A DNA stretch of 34,188 nt from Lachnospiraceae bacterium (lineage in GTDB: Bacteria; Bacillota; Clostridia; Lachnospirales; Lachnospiraceae): positions 1 to 34,188 of the forward strand of contig JALFHZ010000002.1 in NCBI GenBank assembly GCA_022776445.1, read 5' to 3'. The notes below the pieces were generated by a model, which made no database searches, was not told the DNA's origin, and worked only from the letters and a program-made list of their open reading frames with translations. The translations under genes and the position numbers were made by a program. Below are positions 1 through 10,471 of the stretch, piece after piece. Position 1 is the stretch's first letter; every line of letters begins with the position of its first letter.

Positions 1-1951
1 AGGCAACCAGAAGCTGGAAAAATACCACGGCGGCGGTAAATCTCATCGATCGTGTCTCGCGCCGAATCGTTCCGATCGCCGCCACGCAGGGTGTATAGAG
101 CAGGCAGAATACCATGAGCGCGTATGCGTTGACTGCTCCGAATCCCGTCATTGCCAGATCAGCCGTAAGCTGTGCCATTCCGGCTGCTGAATTGATATTG
201 CTGATACCATACAGCACGGAGAAACTGGACACCACCACTTCCTTGGCAGATAATCCGGAAATCAGCGCCACCGCGATCTGCCAGCTTCCAAGCCCGGCCG
301 GGCGAAGCAGAGGAACCAGCGCTCTTCCCACAGCCGCAGCATAGCTTTCTGTCACATCGGCAATGTATCCGGATGGTCCAAAGTTGAGCACAAACCATAA
401 AATAATCGATGCCACAAAAATAGTCGTACCTGCTTTCGTCAGATAATCCTTCACCTTATCCCATACATAGATTGCCACGGTACGGCTGTTCGGCGTCTTA
501 TATTCCGGCAATTCAATCAGAAGCGTGTCCTCCACCCCCTTTTTGTCCAGTCTGTGAATCAGAAACGCGATCAGAATTGCCGCTGCCAGACCGATCAGGT
601 ACAGGGAGTACGCCACGAGCAAAGCCTGATCCGGGAAAAACATTTCTGCAAACAGCACATAGATCGGCAGTCTTGCCGAGCAGGACATAAATGGTGTGAT
701 CAGAATCGTTCGCCTGCGGTCATGTTCACTGGCCAGCGCCCTGGATGCCATCACTGCCGGAACCGTACAGCCAAAACCCAGAAGCATCGGCAGAAATGCC
801 TTGCCGGATAATCCCACCTTACCCATGATTTCATTCATTACATAGGCCACACGTGCCATGTATCCGCTGTCTTCCAGGAATGCCAGCGCAAGGAAGAGGA
901 TAAAAATATTCGGCAGAAAAGTCAGAATACCGCCCACTCCGGCAATGATGCCGTCAACAACCAGAGAAATCATCCATTCCGATGCATGAATATGTTCCAG
1001 CAGCATCAGCACGGTACCGGAAAACCAGTCGAGCCCGGTTTCAAAATATCCCTTCAGAAAATCTCCCACCGTGAAGGTCAGGAAAAACACCAGTGCCATA
1101 ATCCCCAGGAAAATCGGAACTCCCCAGAACGTATGCGTGAGCCAGCTGTCGACCCGGTCAGTAACTGCCGCCTTTTCTTCTTTATTAAAAAGACATTCCT
1201 CTATGATTTCCTCTATATAATCGTACTTCTCATTAATGATCTGTTTTTCATAACTCTTATGTACAATATGGCTGATATCCACCGGATGGTCATTTAAAAC
1301 CTCTTTATCTTCCTCCAGCATTTTTACCGCATGCCAGCGCATGTTCTCCATCTCGCCGTACTTTGCCCGAAGTATCTGCTCAATCCGGCTGATTTTCTGT
1401 TCAATCTCCGGATCATAACGGACAACTACGCCCTGGGGACCCTCCTCATAATGATGCACCACCGCATGCATCAGCACATCCAATCCTGTGCGCTTTCTTG
1501 CAGAAACCGGTACGACCGGAATATGTCCCAGCATCTCCGGAAGCCGGTGCATATCGATCTCCATCCCACGTTCCTCCACGATATCCATCATGTTCAGAGC
1601 CAGAATCACGGGCTTTTTCAGCTCCAGAAGCTGCAGCGTCAGGTAAAAATTTCGTTCCAGTGAGGAAGCATCCACAACGTTGATAATGACATCTACTTCC
1701 CCTTCTTCGATACATCGTCTGGTGACAATCTCCTCGATTGTGTAGGATGTCAGGCTGTAAATGCCCGGAAGATCAATGACCTTGATCGGGCGGCCTTTAT
1801 AGCTGGTACGTCCCTCAACACGCTCTACCGTAACCCCCGGCCAGTTGGCCACCTTCAGATTGGCTCCGGTAAACGCATTAAACAAGGTAGTCTTTCCACA
1901 GTTCGGATTTCCAACAAACCCCACACGGATTTCCCTCTGATCCTTTTCCAT
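1..1951 (-). CDS. feoB: Ferrous iron transport protein B (FeoB), 3' end cut by window edge
   Basis: Inner-membrane Fe(II) transporter with a cytosolic N-terminal G domain. Translating from the ATG at 1949-1951 gives about 650 uninterrupted codons to the window edge. G motifs are visible: GNPNCGKTT (G1), PGVTVER (G2), DLPGIYS (G3), NMMD (G4) and VSARKRTG (G5). Hydrophobic membrane segments follow, with the family signatures GFGCTVPAVMASR and, near the edge, YTPCVAAIGTIRRE. FeoB is usually 650-800 residues, so only a short C-terminal part is missing. The start lies 5 bases after the feoA stop, and its ribosome site (AGGAGAGG) is inside the end of feoA, which suggests translational coupling. Transcription probably comes from the iron-responsive-looking promoter at 2282-2310. 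Confidence 0.97.
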   Translation of the reverse strand, partial: MEKDQREIRVGFVGNPNCGKTTLFNAFTGANLKVANWPGVTVERVEGRTSYKGRPIKVIDLPGIYSLTSYTIEEIVTRRCIEEGEVDVIINVVDASSLERNFYLTLQLLELKKPVILALNMMDIVEERGMEIDMHRLPEMLGHIPVVPVSARKRTGLDVLMHAVVHHYEEGPQGVVVRYDPEIEQKISRIEQILRAKYGEMENMRWHAVKMLEEDKEVLNDHPVDISHIVHKSYEKQIINEKYDYIEEIIEECLFNKEEKAAVTDRVDSWLTHTFWGVPIFLGIMALVFFLTFTVGDFLKGYFETGLDWFSGTVLMLLEHIHASEWMISLVVDGIIAGVGGILTFLPNIFILFLALAFLEDSGYMARVAYVMNEIMGKVGLSGKAFLPMLLGFGCTVPAVMASRALASEHDRRRTILITPFMSCSARLPIYVLFAEMFFPDQALLVAYSLYLIGLAAAILIAFLIHRLDKKGVEDTLLIELPEYKTPNSRTVAIYVWDKVKDYLTKAGTTIFVASIILWFVLNFGPSGYIADVTESYAAAVGRALVPLLRPAGLGSWQIAVALISGLSAKEVVVSSFSVLYGISNINSAAGMAQLTADLAMTGFGAVNAYALMVFCLLYTPCVAAIGTIRRETRSMRFTAAVVFFQLLVA

Positions 1952-1956
1952 TGTGC

Positions 1957-2199
1957 CTACCTCTCCTTCCTGTTCTGATCCGTTTCCTCGATCTGAATTC
2001 CTTCGCTGATCCTGCGTCCTACCGCAAGGCGGGTTCCCCGCACCTTCAGAATCACGGAACCGCTTCCCTTTTTATTCAGGATAGTCACCGGTGTCAGTTC
2101 ATTGACACCCAGCGCCTCCAGACGCCTGGTAATCGTATCATCTACAACCACACTTCGAACAATATAGGTTTGCCCGACTGTACCTTCATATAATTTCAT
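1957..2199 (-). CDS. feoA: Ferrous iron transport protein A (FeoA)
   Basis: Small cytosolic SH3-like protein of 80 residues that supports FeoB in ferrous iron uptake. The sequence fits the FeoA family in length and pattern: a short beta-rich protein with RRLEALGVNELTPV (usual form R-L-x-x-L-G-[ILMV]) near the middle and GSVILKVRGTRLAVG near the end. The ATG at 2197-2199 is preceded by GAGGAGA at a normal distance. It is the first gene of the feoAB operon, about 75 bases downstream of the predicted transcription start. Confidence 0.95.
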   Translation of the reverse strand: MKLYEGTVGQTYIVRSVVVDDTITRRLEALGVNELTPVTILNKKGSGSVILKVRGTRLAVGRRISEGIQIEETDQNRKER

Positions 2200-2281
2200 C
2201 TGCTATCATCTCCTCATAATTTTGCCGCATACACTGCCTGGAACCGTCAAGTTACCCATAGCTAATTCATTTTCAAACAAA

Positions 2282-2310
2282 AATATACTCTTATTGAGAA
2301 TGTTTGTCAA
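2282..2310 (-). promoter_or_regulatory. feoAB promoter with overlapping Fur-like box
   Basis: On the minus strand a consensus -35 TTGACA (2305-2310) is followed by a 17-base spacer and -10 TATATT (2282-2287). Across the -35 and spacer, at 2295-2309 read on the plus strand, lies TGAGAATGTTTGTCA. It matches the Bacillus-type Fur box TGATAATNATTATCA at 11 of 14 defined positions. Repression by an iron-loaded Fur-type protein is inferred. Confidence 0.7.
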
Positions 2311-2320
2311 TAAGAGTATA
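2284..2320 (-). terminator. uvrB terminator hairpin
   Basis: Perfect inverted repeat with 14-base arms (2284-2297 and 2307-2320) and a 9-base loop, starting 8 bases after the uvrB stop codon. On the minus strand it runs into TTTTTGTTTG, the usual U-tract of an intrinsic terminator. It overlaps the feoAB promoter. Confidence 0.75.
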
Positions 2321-2328
2321 CTAATTTT

Positions 2329-4308
<1,980 letters not shown>

Positions 4309-4370
4309 AAAATCTTTTCCTCTATTGATCTTCCCATCTTTAACGGTAGCATTTCATTTGTACAGCTTTT

Positions 4371-5705
4371 TCACCCAATTCCTCCCATCCACGCACCAAC
4401 AATCAGTACCAGAAAACACAGTGCGCAGAACCCGTATTTCGCAAGTGGATAAAACCAGCCGCCGAGGGGCTTCTTCCTTCCTCGATTTACCTGCTCTTCA
4501 ACAAACTTCCTTCCCAGTATCCAGAAAAACATAATGCTGGCTATGCCCGCTCCCAGCGGACAGATGTAAATGGACACCACATCCATCCAGTCTGACACAA
4601 TCCCCTGAATGCAGACAGAGACCAACGCTCCGATCACACCGATCATCACACAGGCCATCCGGCGGCTCAAGTGGAATTTCTCCTGTACCGTAGCGACCGG
4701 CGCCTCATACAGATTGATCAGCGACGTAATTCCCGCAAACGTAACTGCTATGAAGAATACCGCTGCAATCACCGCACCTCCGGTCATTCCCTTAAACAGA
4801 TTCGGCAGGAAGATAAACAGCAGTCCGGGGCCGCCCTGATCCAGCTGCGCTCCCGTTGTAGCCATAGCCGGAATGATCACAAAAGCAGCCAGCACCGCAG
4901 CCAGTGTGTCAAATAACGCCACATTACGGGCAGATGCCGGGATATCCTCTTCGTCATCCAGATAAGAACCATAGATCAGCGTGCCGTTGCCTGCCACTGA
5001 CAGGGAGAAAAACGCCTGTCCCATGGCATACACAATCACTCTCGGATTCAGAAAAGCTTCCGGATCCATACAGAAAATATACTGATATCCCTGCGTTGCT
5101 CCCGGCTGAAATGCAATATATATACCCAGCCCCAGAAACAGCAGAAAAAAGACCGGCATCAAAACCTTGTTAACCTTTTCAATGCCGCCTCCAATACCAA
5201 ACATCAGGATTACAAAAGCTACGGCCAGTGCCGCAAGCTGCCATGCGTTATTCCCAAAAGACGAGGCCATAGCACCGAAGACACTGCTGAATTCCTCTAC
5301 CGATGACGGGGCCAGTGTCGCCCCGGTAAAAGTTCCTGCTGCATACCGGAAAATCCAGCCCATCACGACGGTATAACCGATGGCAAGTGCCATGGAACCA
5401 AGTACGGGAATCAGGCCGATGGTTTCTCCCAGTTTTCTTCTGCCGCGGGTCTCACAGGCCATACCGAATGCATTCACCGGTCCGGAACGGGCTGCCCGTC
5501 CAAAACTCATCTCACCGATTACTCCGGTCGAACCAACCAGCAGAATAAAGAGAATATACCAGATCAGGAAAGACCCTCCGCCAAACTTCGATACTCGTGT
5601 CGGGAACATCCAGAGGTTTCCCATGCCTACCGCCGATCCAATACAGGCCAGGATAAATCCCCATCTGGATCCAAACAAATCTCGTTTCTTTTCCTTATCT
5701 TTCAT
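4371..5705 (-). CDS. Sodium:neurotransmitter symporter family (NSS/SNF) transporter
   Basis: Probable Na+-coupled amino acid importer of the LeuT/MhsT fold with about 11-12 membrane helices; 444 residues from the start chosen here. The first helix carries the family signature (IGSAVGMGNLWMFP), where the helix unwinds to hold substrate and sodium. The ATG at 5703-5705 lies 7 bases after AGGAG; the neighbouring ATG at 5708 is also possible. An in-frame ATG further upstream (5771) has no ribosome site and would add a non-homologous 22-residue leader. The substrate cannot be told from sequence alone; bacterial relatives carry tryptophan, leucine, tyrosine or other neutral amino acids. It has its own promoter at 5755-5783 and may read through into uvrB. 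Confidence 0.93.
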   Translation of the reverse strand: MKDKEKKRDLFGSRWGFILACIGSAVGMGNLWMFPTRVSKFGGGSFLIWYILFILLVGSTGVIGEMSFGRAARSGPVNAFGMACETRGRRKLGETIGLIPVLGSMALAIGYTVVMGWIFRYAAGTFTGATLAPSSVEEFSSVFGAMASSFGNNAWQLAALAVAFVILMFGIGGGIEKVNKVLMPVFFLLFLGLGIYIAFQPGATQGYQYIFCMDPEAFLNPRVIVYAMGQAFFSLSVAGNGTLIYGSYLDDEEDIPASARNVALFDTLAAVLAAFVIIPAMATTGAQLDQGGPGLLFIFLPNLFKGMTGGAVIAAVFFIAVTFAGITSLINLYEAPVATVQEKFHLSRRMACVMIGVIGALVSVCIQGIVSDWMDVVSIYICPLGAGIASIMFFWILGRKFVEEQVNRGRKKPLGGWFYPLAKYGFCALCFLVLIVGAWMGGIG

Positions 5706-5754
5706 CATATGACTCCTTATTTTTCGCTTTACATACTTCCATACGCTGTATTTC

Positions 5755-5783
5755 ATTGTACAAAAAATCATGCCAAATGTAAA
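5755..5783 (-). promoter_or_regulatory. Promoter of the NSS transporter gene
   Basis: Minus strand: -35 TTTACA (5778-5783), 17-base spacer, -10 TACAAT (5755-5760). Its -35 directly abuts the upstream terminator hairpin. The predicted start near 5748 leaves a leader of about 43 bases. Confidence 0.6.
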
Positions 5784-5830
5784 GGGAGCTGCCGCTTCAC
5801 GATTTTTTAATCGCTAAAGTGACAGCTCCC
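5784..5830 (-). terminator. Terminator-like hairpin after the FMN-binding protein gene
   Basis: Arms GGGAGCTG / CAGCTCCC extended by imperfect pairs, enclosing a second small hairpin (CGAT...ATCG). It lies 55 bases past the stop of the 5885 gene. The U-tract is weak (TTTACATTT), so efficiency is uncertain. Confidence 0.55.
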
Positions 5831-5884
5831 TCTATGATATAAAAGATTTTCCGCCTTAGTGTTCCCGTAATCCCGAAAACTGCA

Positions 5885-7615
5885 TTATTTACCGACAGCA
5901 ATCTTTGTGTCTTTTGCATTCACCCAGGCATTTTCGATAGCCCCAAGGATATCTCCATGAGCATCCTTCAAACTCATCGTTGCTCCGGAAATCGCATCCA
6001 GGTCTGCCTTCTCTGCATCAGACAGTGCGTCGTACTTGGCAACATCTTCCTCTTTCTCAGATTTTCCATGCAGCGGTCTTCCGTTCAGATCGGAGCAATA
6101 AGCATCAAACCATGCATTTACTTCATCGGTTGTCATACCGGTGAATTTCTGTTCAAACAGATCCATTTCATCGGTCCAGGTGCCGGAATTCAACTTGTAG
6201 GTGTTGCCGCGTTCTCTCTTGGTCTTCCAGCCCTCGATCTCTGCAAGGAATGTCTCTTCGGTCTGCTCCAGCACCGTGTCAACCTTCTCATCATGATCTG
6301 TGTCAGCATTGTAGCTCTGTCCCGGGAAACCGGTCAGATGCGGCATGTGCTCACCGTCATAGTTCGGAGTTGCAACCTCCATAACATCCACAGTAAGTGC
6401 TGCAATTCTGCCTTCTTCATCAAAGCATGCACCGGCTGCCTGTGTATTGAAGCTGTACACGCTGACTTCCTGATCATCCTTTCCCGGGCCCACACGTCCG
6501 GTATTGGTGAAGCCAAGTCCGATTTTCGCAACCTTCTTTGCGGCAATCGGCTGACGATTCTCATAAGCCCGTACGATTGCGCCGATAATATTGCCATGGG
6601 CATCATTCAGAGACATGGTTGCTCCGGAAACCGCATCCAGTCCGGCTTTCTCCTCATCACTCAGTGCATTGTACTTGGCAATATCCTCATCCTTCGAAGA
6701 TGCCTCTGACAGCGGTCTTCCGTTCAGATCCGAACAGCTGGTTTCATACCATTTCTCAATCTCCTCAACCGTCTTGCCCTTGAACATCTCTTCAAAAATG
6801 TCCATCTCATCGGTCCAGGTACCGGAATTCAGCTTGTAGGTATTTCCACGCTCACGCTTGGTTTTCCATCCCTCAACCTCTGCCAGATACGTTTCATTTG
6901 TCTGCTCCAGAACTGTATCAACCTTCTCATCATGATCTGTATCCGCATTGTAGCTCTGTCCCGGGAAACCGGTCAGATGCGGCATGTGCTCACCATCGTA
7001 GTTCGGCGTTGCCACTTCCAGCTGATCTACCTCAAGATCCAGAATACGTCCGTCATCATCAAACAGCGCATATGCTACGACTTCGTTTATGCTATATACG
7101 CCAACCTCCTGATCATCCTTGCCCGGGCCCAGACGGCCATTGGAAACGAATCCGAGACCATGAGAGATGCCGGATGCCGCAACTGTCTCCTGCGCTGCCT
7201 CCGTTTCTGCCTCTTTGCCTTCCTCCGCTGGCTCAATTCCCATAGCAGAGGAAACTGCAGCAAATACACCGTTTGAAGTCCAGGTTGCGCCGGAAACACC
7301 GTCCACGCCGTCCAGACTTCCGCTGCTTAAAATCTTCTCTTTCAGCGTATTTAATGCGGCTCCTCCAATATCCGGAGTCTCCTTGTCCCCGGTCAGAGAT
7401 AAACCAACAATTTTTTCACCGGCCAGAGTCACTTCCGCTTTGATCACACCGCCGTAGCCCTCTGCCTCGCCAGTCACGGTCACCGTCTCCATGCCGCCTG
7501 CCGCATCCTGAATCCGTTTTGCCTTGATTGCATCATAAACCGGATTTGCAGCTGCCACTACTACAGCCGATGCTACGGCCATAACGACCAAACCTGTGAG
7601 ACTACTTTTGTTCAT
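5885..7615 (-). CDS. Membrane-anchored FMN-binding protein with duplicated domain
   Basis: Extracytoplasmic flavoprotein of 576 residues. The start ATG (7613-7615) follows GAGGAGG at a good distance; an upstream start at 7633 has no site. Residues about 1-28 form a hydrophobic signal or anchor (MNKSSLTGLVVMAVASA). An RnfG/NqrC-like FMN_bind domain follows, with DGVSGATWTSNGV (acceptor Thr111). Two copies of a 195-residue unit then occupy about 153-347 and 366-560. Each copy contains GPGKDDQEV, ATPNYDGEHMPHLTGFPGQ and WKTKRERGNTYKLNSGTW, and ends in SGATMSL (Thr333, Thr546). In known FMN_bind proteins the Thr of [ST]GAT carries FMN added by ApbE, so up to three flavins are inferred. The partner enzyme is unknown; no apbE or reductase gene is adjacent. 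Confidence 0.85.
   Translation of the reverse strand: MNKSSLTGLVVMAVASAVVVAAANPVYDAIKAKRIQDAAGGMETVTVTGEAEGYGGVIKAEVTLAGEKIVGLSLTGDKETPDIGGAALNTLKEKILSSGSLDGVDGVSGATWTSNGVFAAVSSAMGIEPAEEGKEAETEAAQETVAASGISHGLGFVSNGRLGPGKDDQEVGVYSINEVVAYALFDDDGRILDLEVDQLEVATPNYDGEHMPHLTGFPGQSYNADTDHDEKVDTVLEQTNETYLAEVEGWKTKRERGNTYKLNSGTWTDEMDIFEEMFKGKTVEEIEKWYETSCSDLNGRPLSEASSKDEDIAKYNALSDEEKAGLDAVSGATMSLNDAHGNIIGAIVRAYENRQPIAAKKVAKIGLGFTNTGRVGPGKDDQEVSVYSFNTQAAGACFDEEGRIAALTVDVMEVATPNYDGEHMPHLTGFPGQSYNADTDHDEKVDTVLEQTEETFLAEIEGWKTKRERGNTYKLNSGTWTDEMDLFEQKFTGMTTDEVNAWFDAYCSDLNGRPLHGKSEKEEDVAKYDALSDAEKADLDAISGATMSLKDAHGDILGAIENAWVNAKDTKIAVGK
5936..6520 (-). repeat. Intragenic tandem unit B (FMN protein)
   Basis: Second copy of the 585-base unit, encoding residues about 366-560 of the FMN-binding protein. 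It is highly similar to the copy at 6575-7159, with identical stretches exceeding 40 bases (for example 6321-6351 against 6957-6990). Confidence 0.85.
6575..7159 (-). repeat. Intragenic tandem unit A (FMN protein)
   Basis: First copy of the 585-base unit, encoding residues about 153-347. The offset between copies is 639 bases (213 codons), in frame. Conservation is highest around the ATPNYDGEHMPHLTGFPGQ segment. Confidence 0.85.
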
Positions 7616-7648
7616 AATACTCCTCCTCGTCACTTGTATGATAAGAAA

Positions 7649-7677
7649 ATCATAACATCTCAGTGTCGAATTGTCAA
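7649..7677 (-). promoter_or_regulatory. Promoter of the FMN-binding protein gene
   Basis: Minus strand: perfect -35 TTGACA (7672-7677), 17-base spacer, -10 TATGAT (7649-7654). It separates this gene from the upstream sugar-sensing operon, and no convincing terminator for that operon was seen between 7750 and this promoter. Confidence 0.7.
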
Positions 7678-7749
7678 TCTTTTATCAATGTATTCTGATA
7701 CTTTATCCAGAAATTCCCATATTATTCTGACTTTTCCAGAACAACAGCT

Positions 7750-9597
7750 TCACAGACTTGCAGCTCCAATCATTCCGGCTTCACAGCCCAGCTGCGCATT
7801 TTCAACAGCAGGCAGTTCTCCCTGTTCACCGCCAAAGCACTCGTTTCGTACCATCGACCGGATCACCTCCAGATATGGTTCCGGAAGTTCAACACCTCCA
7901 AACAGAATCATCTGCGGTCGGAAAATATTGACACTGTTAACGACACCGGTTCCGAGCCTTTGGATATACGGCAGAACCACATGCTCCAGCTTGCGGTCTC
8001 CCGCAGCAGCCATCTGAAATATCTGCTCCGGACTTAATTCCCGGCCATCTGCTTCCTTTACCTCCTGCCGCAGTGCCGTAAGCGATGCGTACGCCTCCAG
8101 ACACCCGTTTCGTCCGCAGGTACACAGTCTGCCTTCCTTTTCAATGACCATATGTCCCAGTTCGCTTCCGCCGATTCCTCCGCCTTCAAACAGTTCTCCA
8201 TCAATGACAATTCCGCTGCCCACACCTGCTCCCAATGTGAGCATTACGATATCCTGACATTCCCTTCCGGCTCCTGCCACCGCTTCACCAAGAGCTGCGC
8301 AATCTGCGTCATTGGCAATACGAACCGGCAGCGGCAGGTATGCGCCGATGATCTCGGCCAGAGCCACCTGATTCCAGCGTATATTGTTGGAATAGCGGAC
8401 AACTCCGTTCTTCTTGTCTACCGTTCCGGGTACTCCAATGCCAACTCCTACACACTGCTCAAGCGAAATTCCCTGTCTCTCCAGCAAATCAAGCGTCTTC
8501 CGTGCGATTTCCCGAATCAGTTCTTCCGCAGTTTTCCTGCCGGAATCCGTATCCATGCAGACAGATGCAATCAGCTTCTGATGCACATCCACAAGTCCGA
8601 TTCTTGTACATAACCCACGGATATCAATCCCGATCCGGACCGGTCCTGCCTTCTCACGTATCGTCGTAATCAATGCATTGCAGGTTCCCTCCATCTGATA
8701 GCTGCCGCTGCCCGCTGTCAGGAAAAAGCTGTCCCCTTTCCGGTAATTCAGCGTTTCCTTCTGACTGCTGATGGTTCCCTCCCCGTCCAGAATCAGAATG
8801 CTCGCGAAGGATTCCTCCGACACAACCCCTTCCAGCCGTTTCATAATCTTTCCGTCCAGATTCAGCGCATCTACTGTAAAATAATCACAGTCTGCCACAT
8901 GGGGATAACAGCTTTTACTCTTTACGATTGGCACACGATTGGTGACTGCAAGCGCTTTCTCAATATGCAGATCGCGCTTTTTTCCATCCTTTCCCACCCT
9001 TCCGTAATCATAAACCCGGTAGGTGATATTGGAATTCTGCTGAATCTCCGCAATCAGAATATCCTTACCGATTGCATGAATGGTGCCGGATTCGATAAAC
9101 AGAACATCTCCCTTCTGTACCGGAACCGCATTCAGCACTTCCAGCAGGGTATCATTCTGAATCCGCTGCTCAAACTCCGTCCTGCTGATTTCCTTTTTAA
9201 ATCCATAGTACAGAAATGCCTCCGGTCCGGCGTCCATGACGTACCACATTTCGGTTTTGCCGTACTGTCCTTCATTCTTCAGGGCATATCGATTGTCCGG
9301 ATGAACCTGAATAGACAGATTGTCTTTCGCATCGATAAATTTTATTAAAATCGGGAAGTCACGGAAACGCCTGCAATGGATCCCCAGTACCTCCTTCCCC
9401 TGCTCATCCAGATACTGCTGCAGGGTTTTCCCTGCGTATGCACCATTCGTGATAAATGAAGGGCCGTCCGAGTGACAGGACAGTTCCCAAGTTTCCGCCA
9501 GAACTTCCCCCGGACATTCTTTTCCATATTCCTCCGCCAGGCGATGACCGCCCCACAGATAATCCTTACAACTTGGTTTTAATTTTAAAATTCCCAT
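7750..9597 (-). CDS. Mannose-6-phosphate isomerase / ROK sugar kinase fusion
   Basis: Two-domain cytosolic enzyme, 615 residues. Residues about 1-316 are a class I mannose-6-phosphate isomerase (ManA; Man6P to Fru6P). Zn ligands appear in place: IQVHPD (Gln97, His99), GKTEMWY (Glu116) and ESGTIHAIG (His174). Residues about 319-615 are a ROK-family sugar kinase with GVGIGVPGTVD, NDAD (catalytic Asp430), GGSELGH and the zinc motif CTCGRNGC (Cys492, 494, 499, with His482). The N-terminal phosphate loop reads IDIRGLCTR, where ROK kinases normally have D-x-GGT, so kinase activity may be altered. If both halves work, one protein could phosphorylate a hexose such as mannose and isomerise it. It is the last gene of a six-gene operon, 30 bases after the HAD gene. 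The ribosome site is weak (GGTGA). Confidence 0.9.
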   Translation of the reverse strand: MGILKLKPSCKDYLWGGHRLAEEYGKECPGEVLAETWELSCHSDGPSFITNGAYAGKTLQQYLDEQGKEVLGIHCRRFRDFPILIKFIDAKDNLSIQVHPDNRYALKNEGQYGKTEMWYVMDAGPEAFLYYGFKKEISRTEFEQRIQNDTLLEVLNAVPVQKGDVLFIESGTIHAIGKDILIAEIQQNSNITYRVYDYGRVGKDGKKRDLHIEKALAVTNRVPIVKSKSCYPHVADCDYFTVDALNLDGKIMKRLEGVVSEESFASILILDGEGTISSQKETLNYRKGDSFFLTAGSGSYQMEGTCNALITTIREKAGPVRIGIDIRGLCTRIGLVDVHQKLIASVCMDTDSGRKTAEELIREIARKTLDLLERQGISLEQCVGVGIGVPGTVDKKNGVVRYSNNIRWNQVALAEIIGAYLPLPVRIANDADCAALGEAVAGAGRECQDIVMLTLGAGVGSGIVIDGELFEGGGIGGSELGHMVIEKEGRLCTCGRNGCLEAYASLTALRQEVKEADGRELSPEQIFQMAAAGDRKLEHVVLPYIQRLGTGVVNSVNIFRPQMILFGGVELPEPYLEVIRSMVRNECFGGEQGELPAVENAQLGCEAGMIGAASL

Positions 9598-9627
9598 CCA
9601 TAATCACCGGATGTCTGCCAGCAGCCG

Positions 9628-10455
9628 TCACCGGATTCTGCGGATAACATCCAGAATGCCTCCCTCATCGTTGCTGCCTGTTAAGTAAGCTGCCTGTCTT
9701 CGCACGGTTTCCGGCGCATTCGCCATTGCAAAACCATACCGCACCGCCTGAATCATATCAATATCATTTTCTCCGTCGCCAAAAGCGGCTGCCTCATTTT
9801 CCGAAATTCCATAATGACGGCAAAGGACCCGGACTCCCACAGATTTATGCACTGCACCATCCATCACTTCCAGATAATTGGCATTGGATCTGGCAGCCAT
9901 CAGCTCCGGATAATCGTTTCTCAGTCTCTGCTCCACGGCCAGAATATCCTCTGGCTCTCCCATCAGCAGAAATTTGTGAATTCCGCCGTCCTGTGCAAAT
10001 ACCTGCCGGATTCTTCCGACATCGGCCTTTCCTTCCGTAATCCGCTCTTCACGGATTACCCATGGATTCTGATCATCATCCACGATCCAGCGATTCATTC
10101 CGTAAGTATTGCAGCAGATCCGCGGATATTCTCTCTCCAGCAATTCCTTTACTTCGGATGCCAGACTCAGATTCATCTGACAGCTGTGCAAAATACGATT
10201 TCCTTCATCCAGAATCAAACCGCCGCTGTAGCATACAATCGGACTGTGGGTCTTCAGTTCCCGCTGTACTACCCGGACTCCGTCGGGCATCCGTGCAGAC
10301 ACAAGAATAAACGGAATGCCCCGTTTCTCCAGCTCCAGTATCTTTTTTCCGGTATCTTTCTGCACATGATGACTGCTGTCCAGCAGTGTGCCGTCTATAT
10401 CGCTGAAAATAATCCTGCAGTCCAGCTTTTCCGTGCATTGTTTCTGTTGTTCCAT
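9628..10455 (-). CDS. Cof-type HAD-IIB family phosphatase
   Basis: Cytosolic sugar-phosphate phosphatase-like protein of 275 residues. HAD motif I FSDIDGTLLD holds the nucleophile and acid Asp pair (Asp19, Asp21). Motif IV is GDGENDIDM near the C terminus, and the cap domain between them is of the Cof type. The ATG at 10453-10455 is 8 bases after AGGAG; a GTG 9 bases upstream is less well placed. Relatives act on sugar phosphates and other small phosphates, and the substrate here is unknown. Its position between a sugar-binding protein gene and the ManA-ROK gene suggests a role with hexose phosphates (inference). Confidence 0.9.
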   Translation of the reverse strand: MEQQKQCTEKLDCRIIFSDIDGTLLDSSHHVQKDTGKKILELEKRGIPFILVSARMPDGVRVVQRELKTHSPIVCYSGGLILDEGNRILHSCQMNLSLASEVKELLEREYPRICCNTYGMNRWIVDDDQNPWVIREERITEGKADVGRIRQVFAQDGGIHKFLLMGEPEDILAVEQRLRNDYPELMAARSNANYLEVMDGAVHKSVGVRVLCRHYGISENEAAAFGDGENDIDMIQAVRYGFAMANAPETVRRQAAYLTGSNDEGGILDVIRRIR

Positions 10456-10471
10456 CCTGCTCACTCCTCTT

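Noticed and set aside
5936-7159. Possible assembly artefact from the near-identical repeats
   Set aside because: The copies differ at many codons throughout, and the frame is continuous, so a true duplication is more likely.
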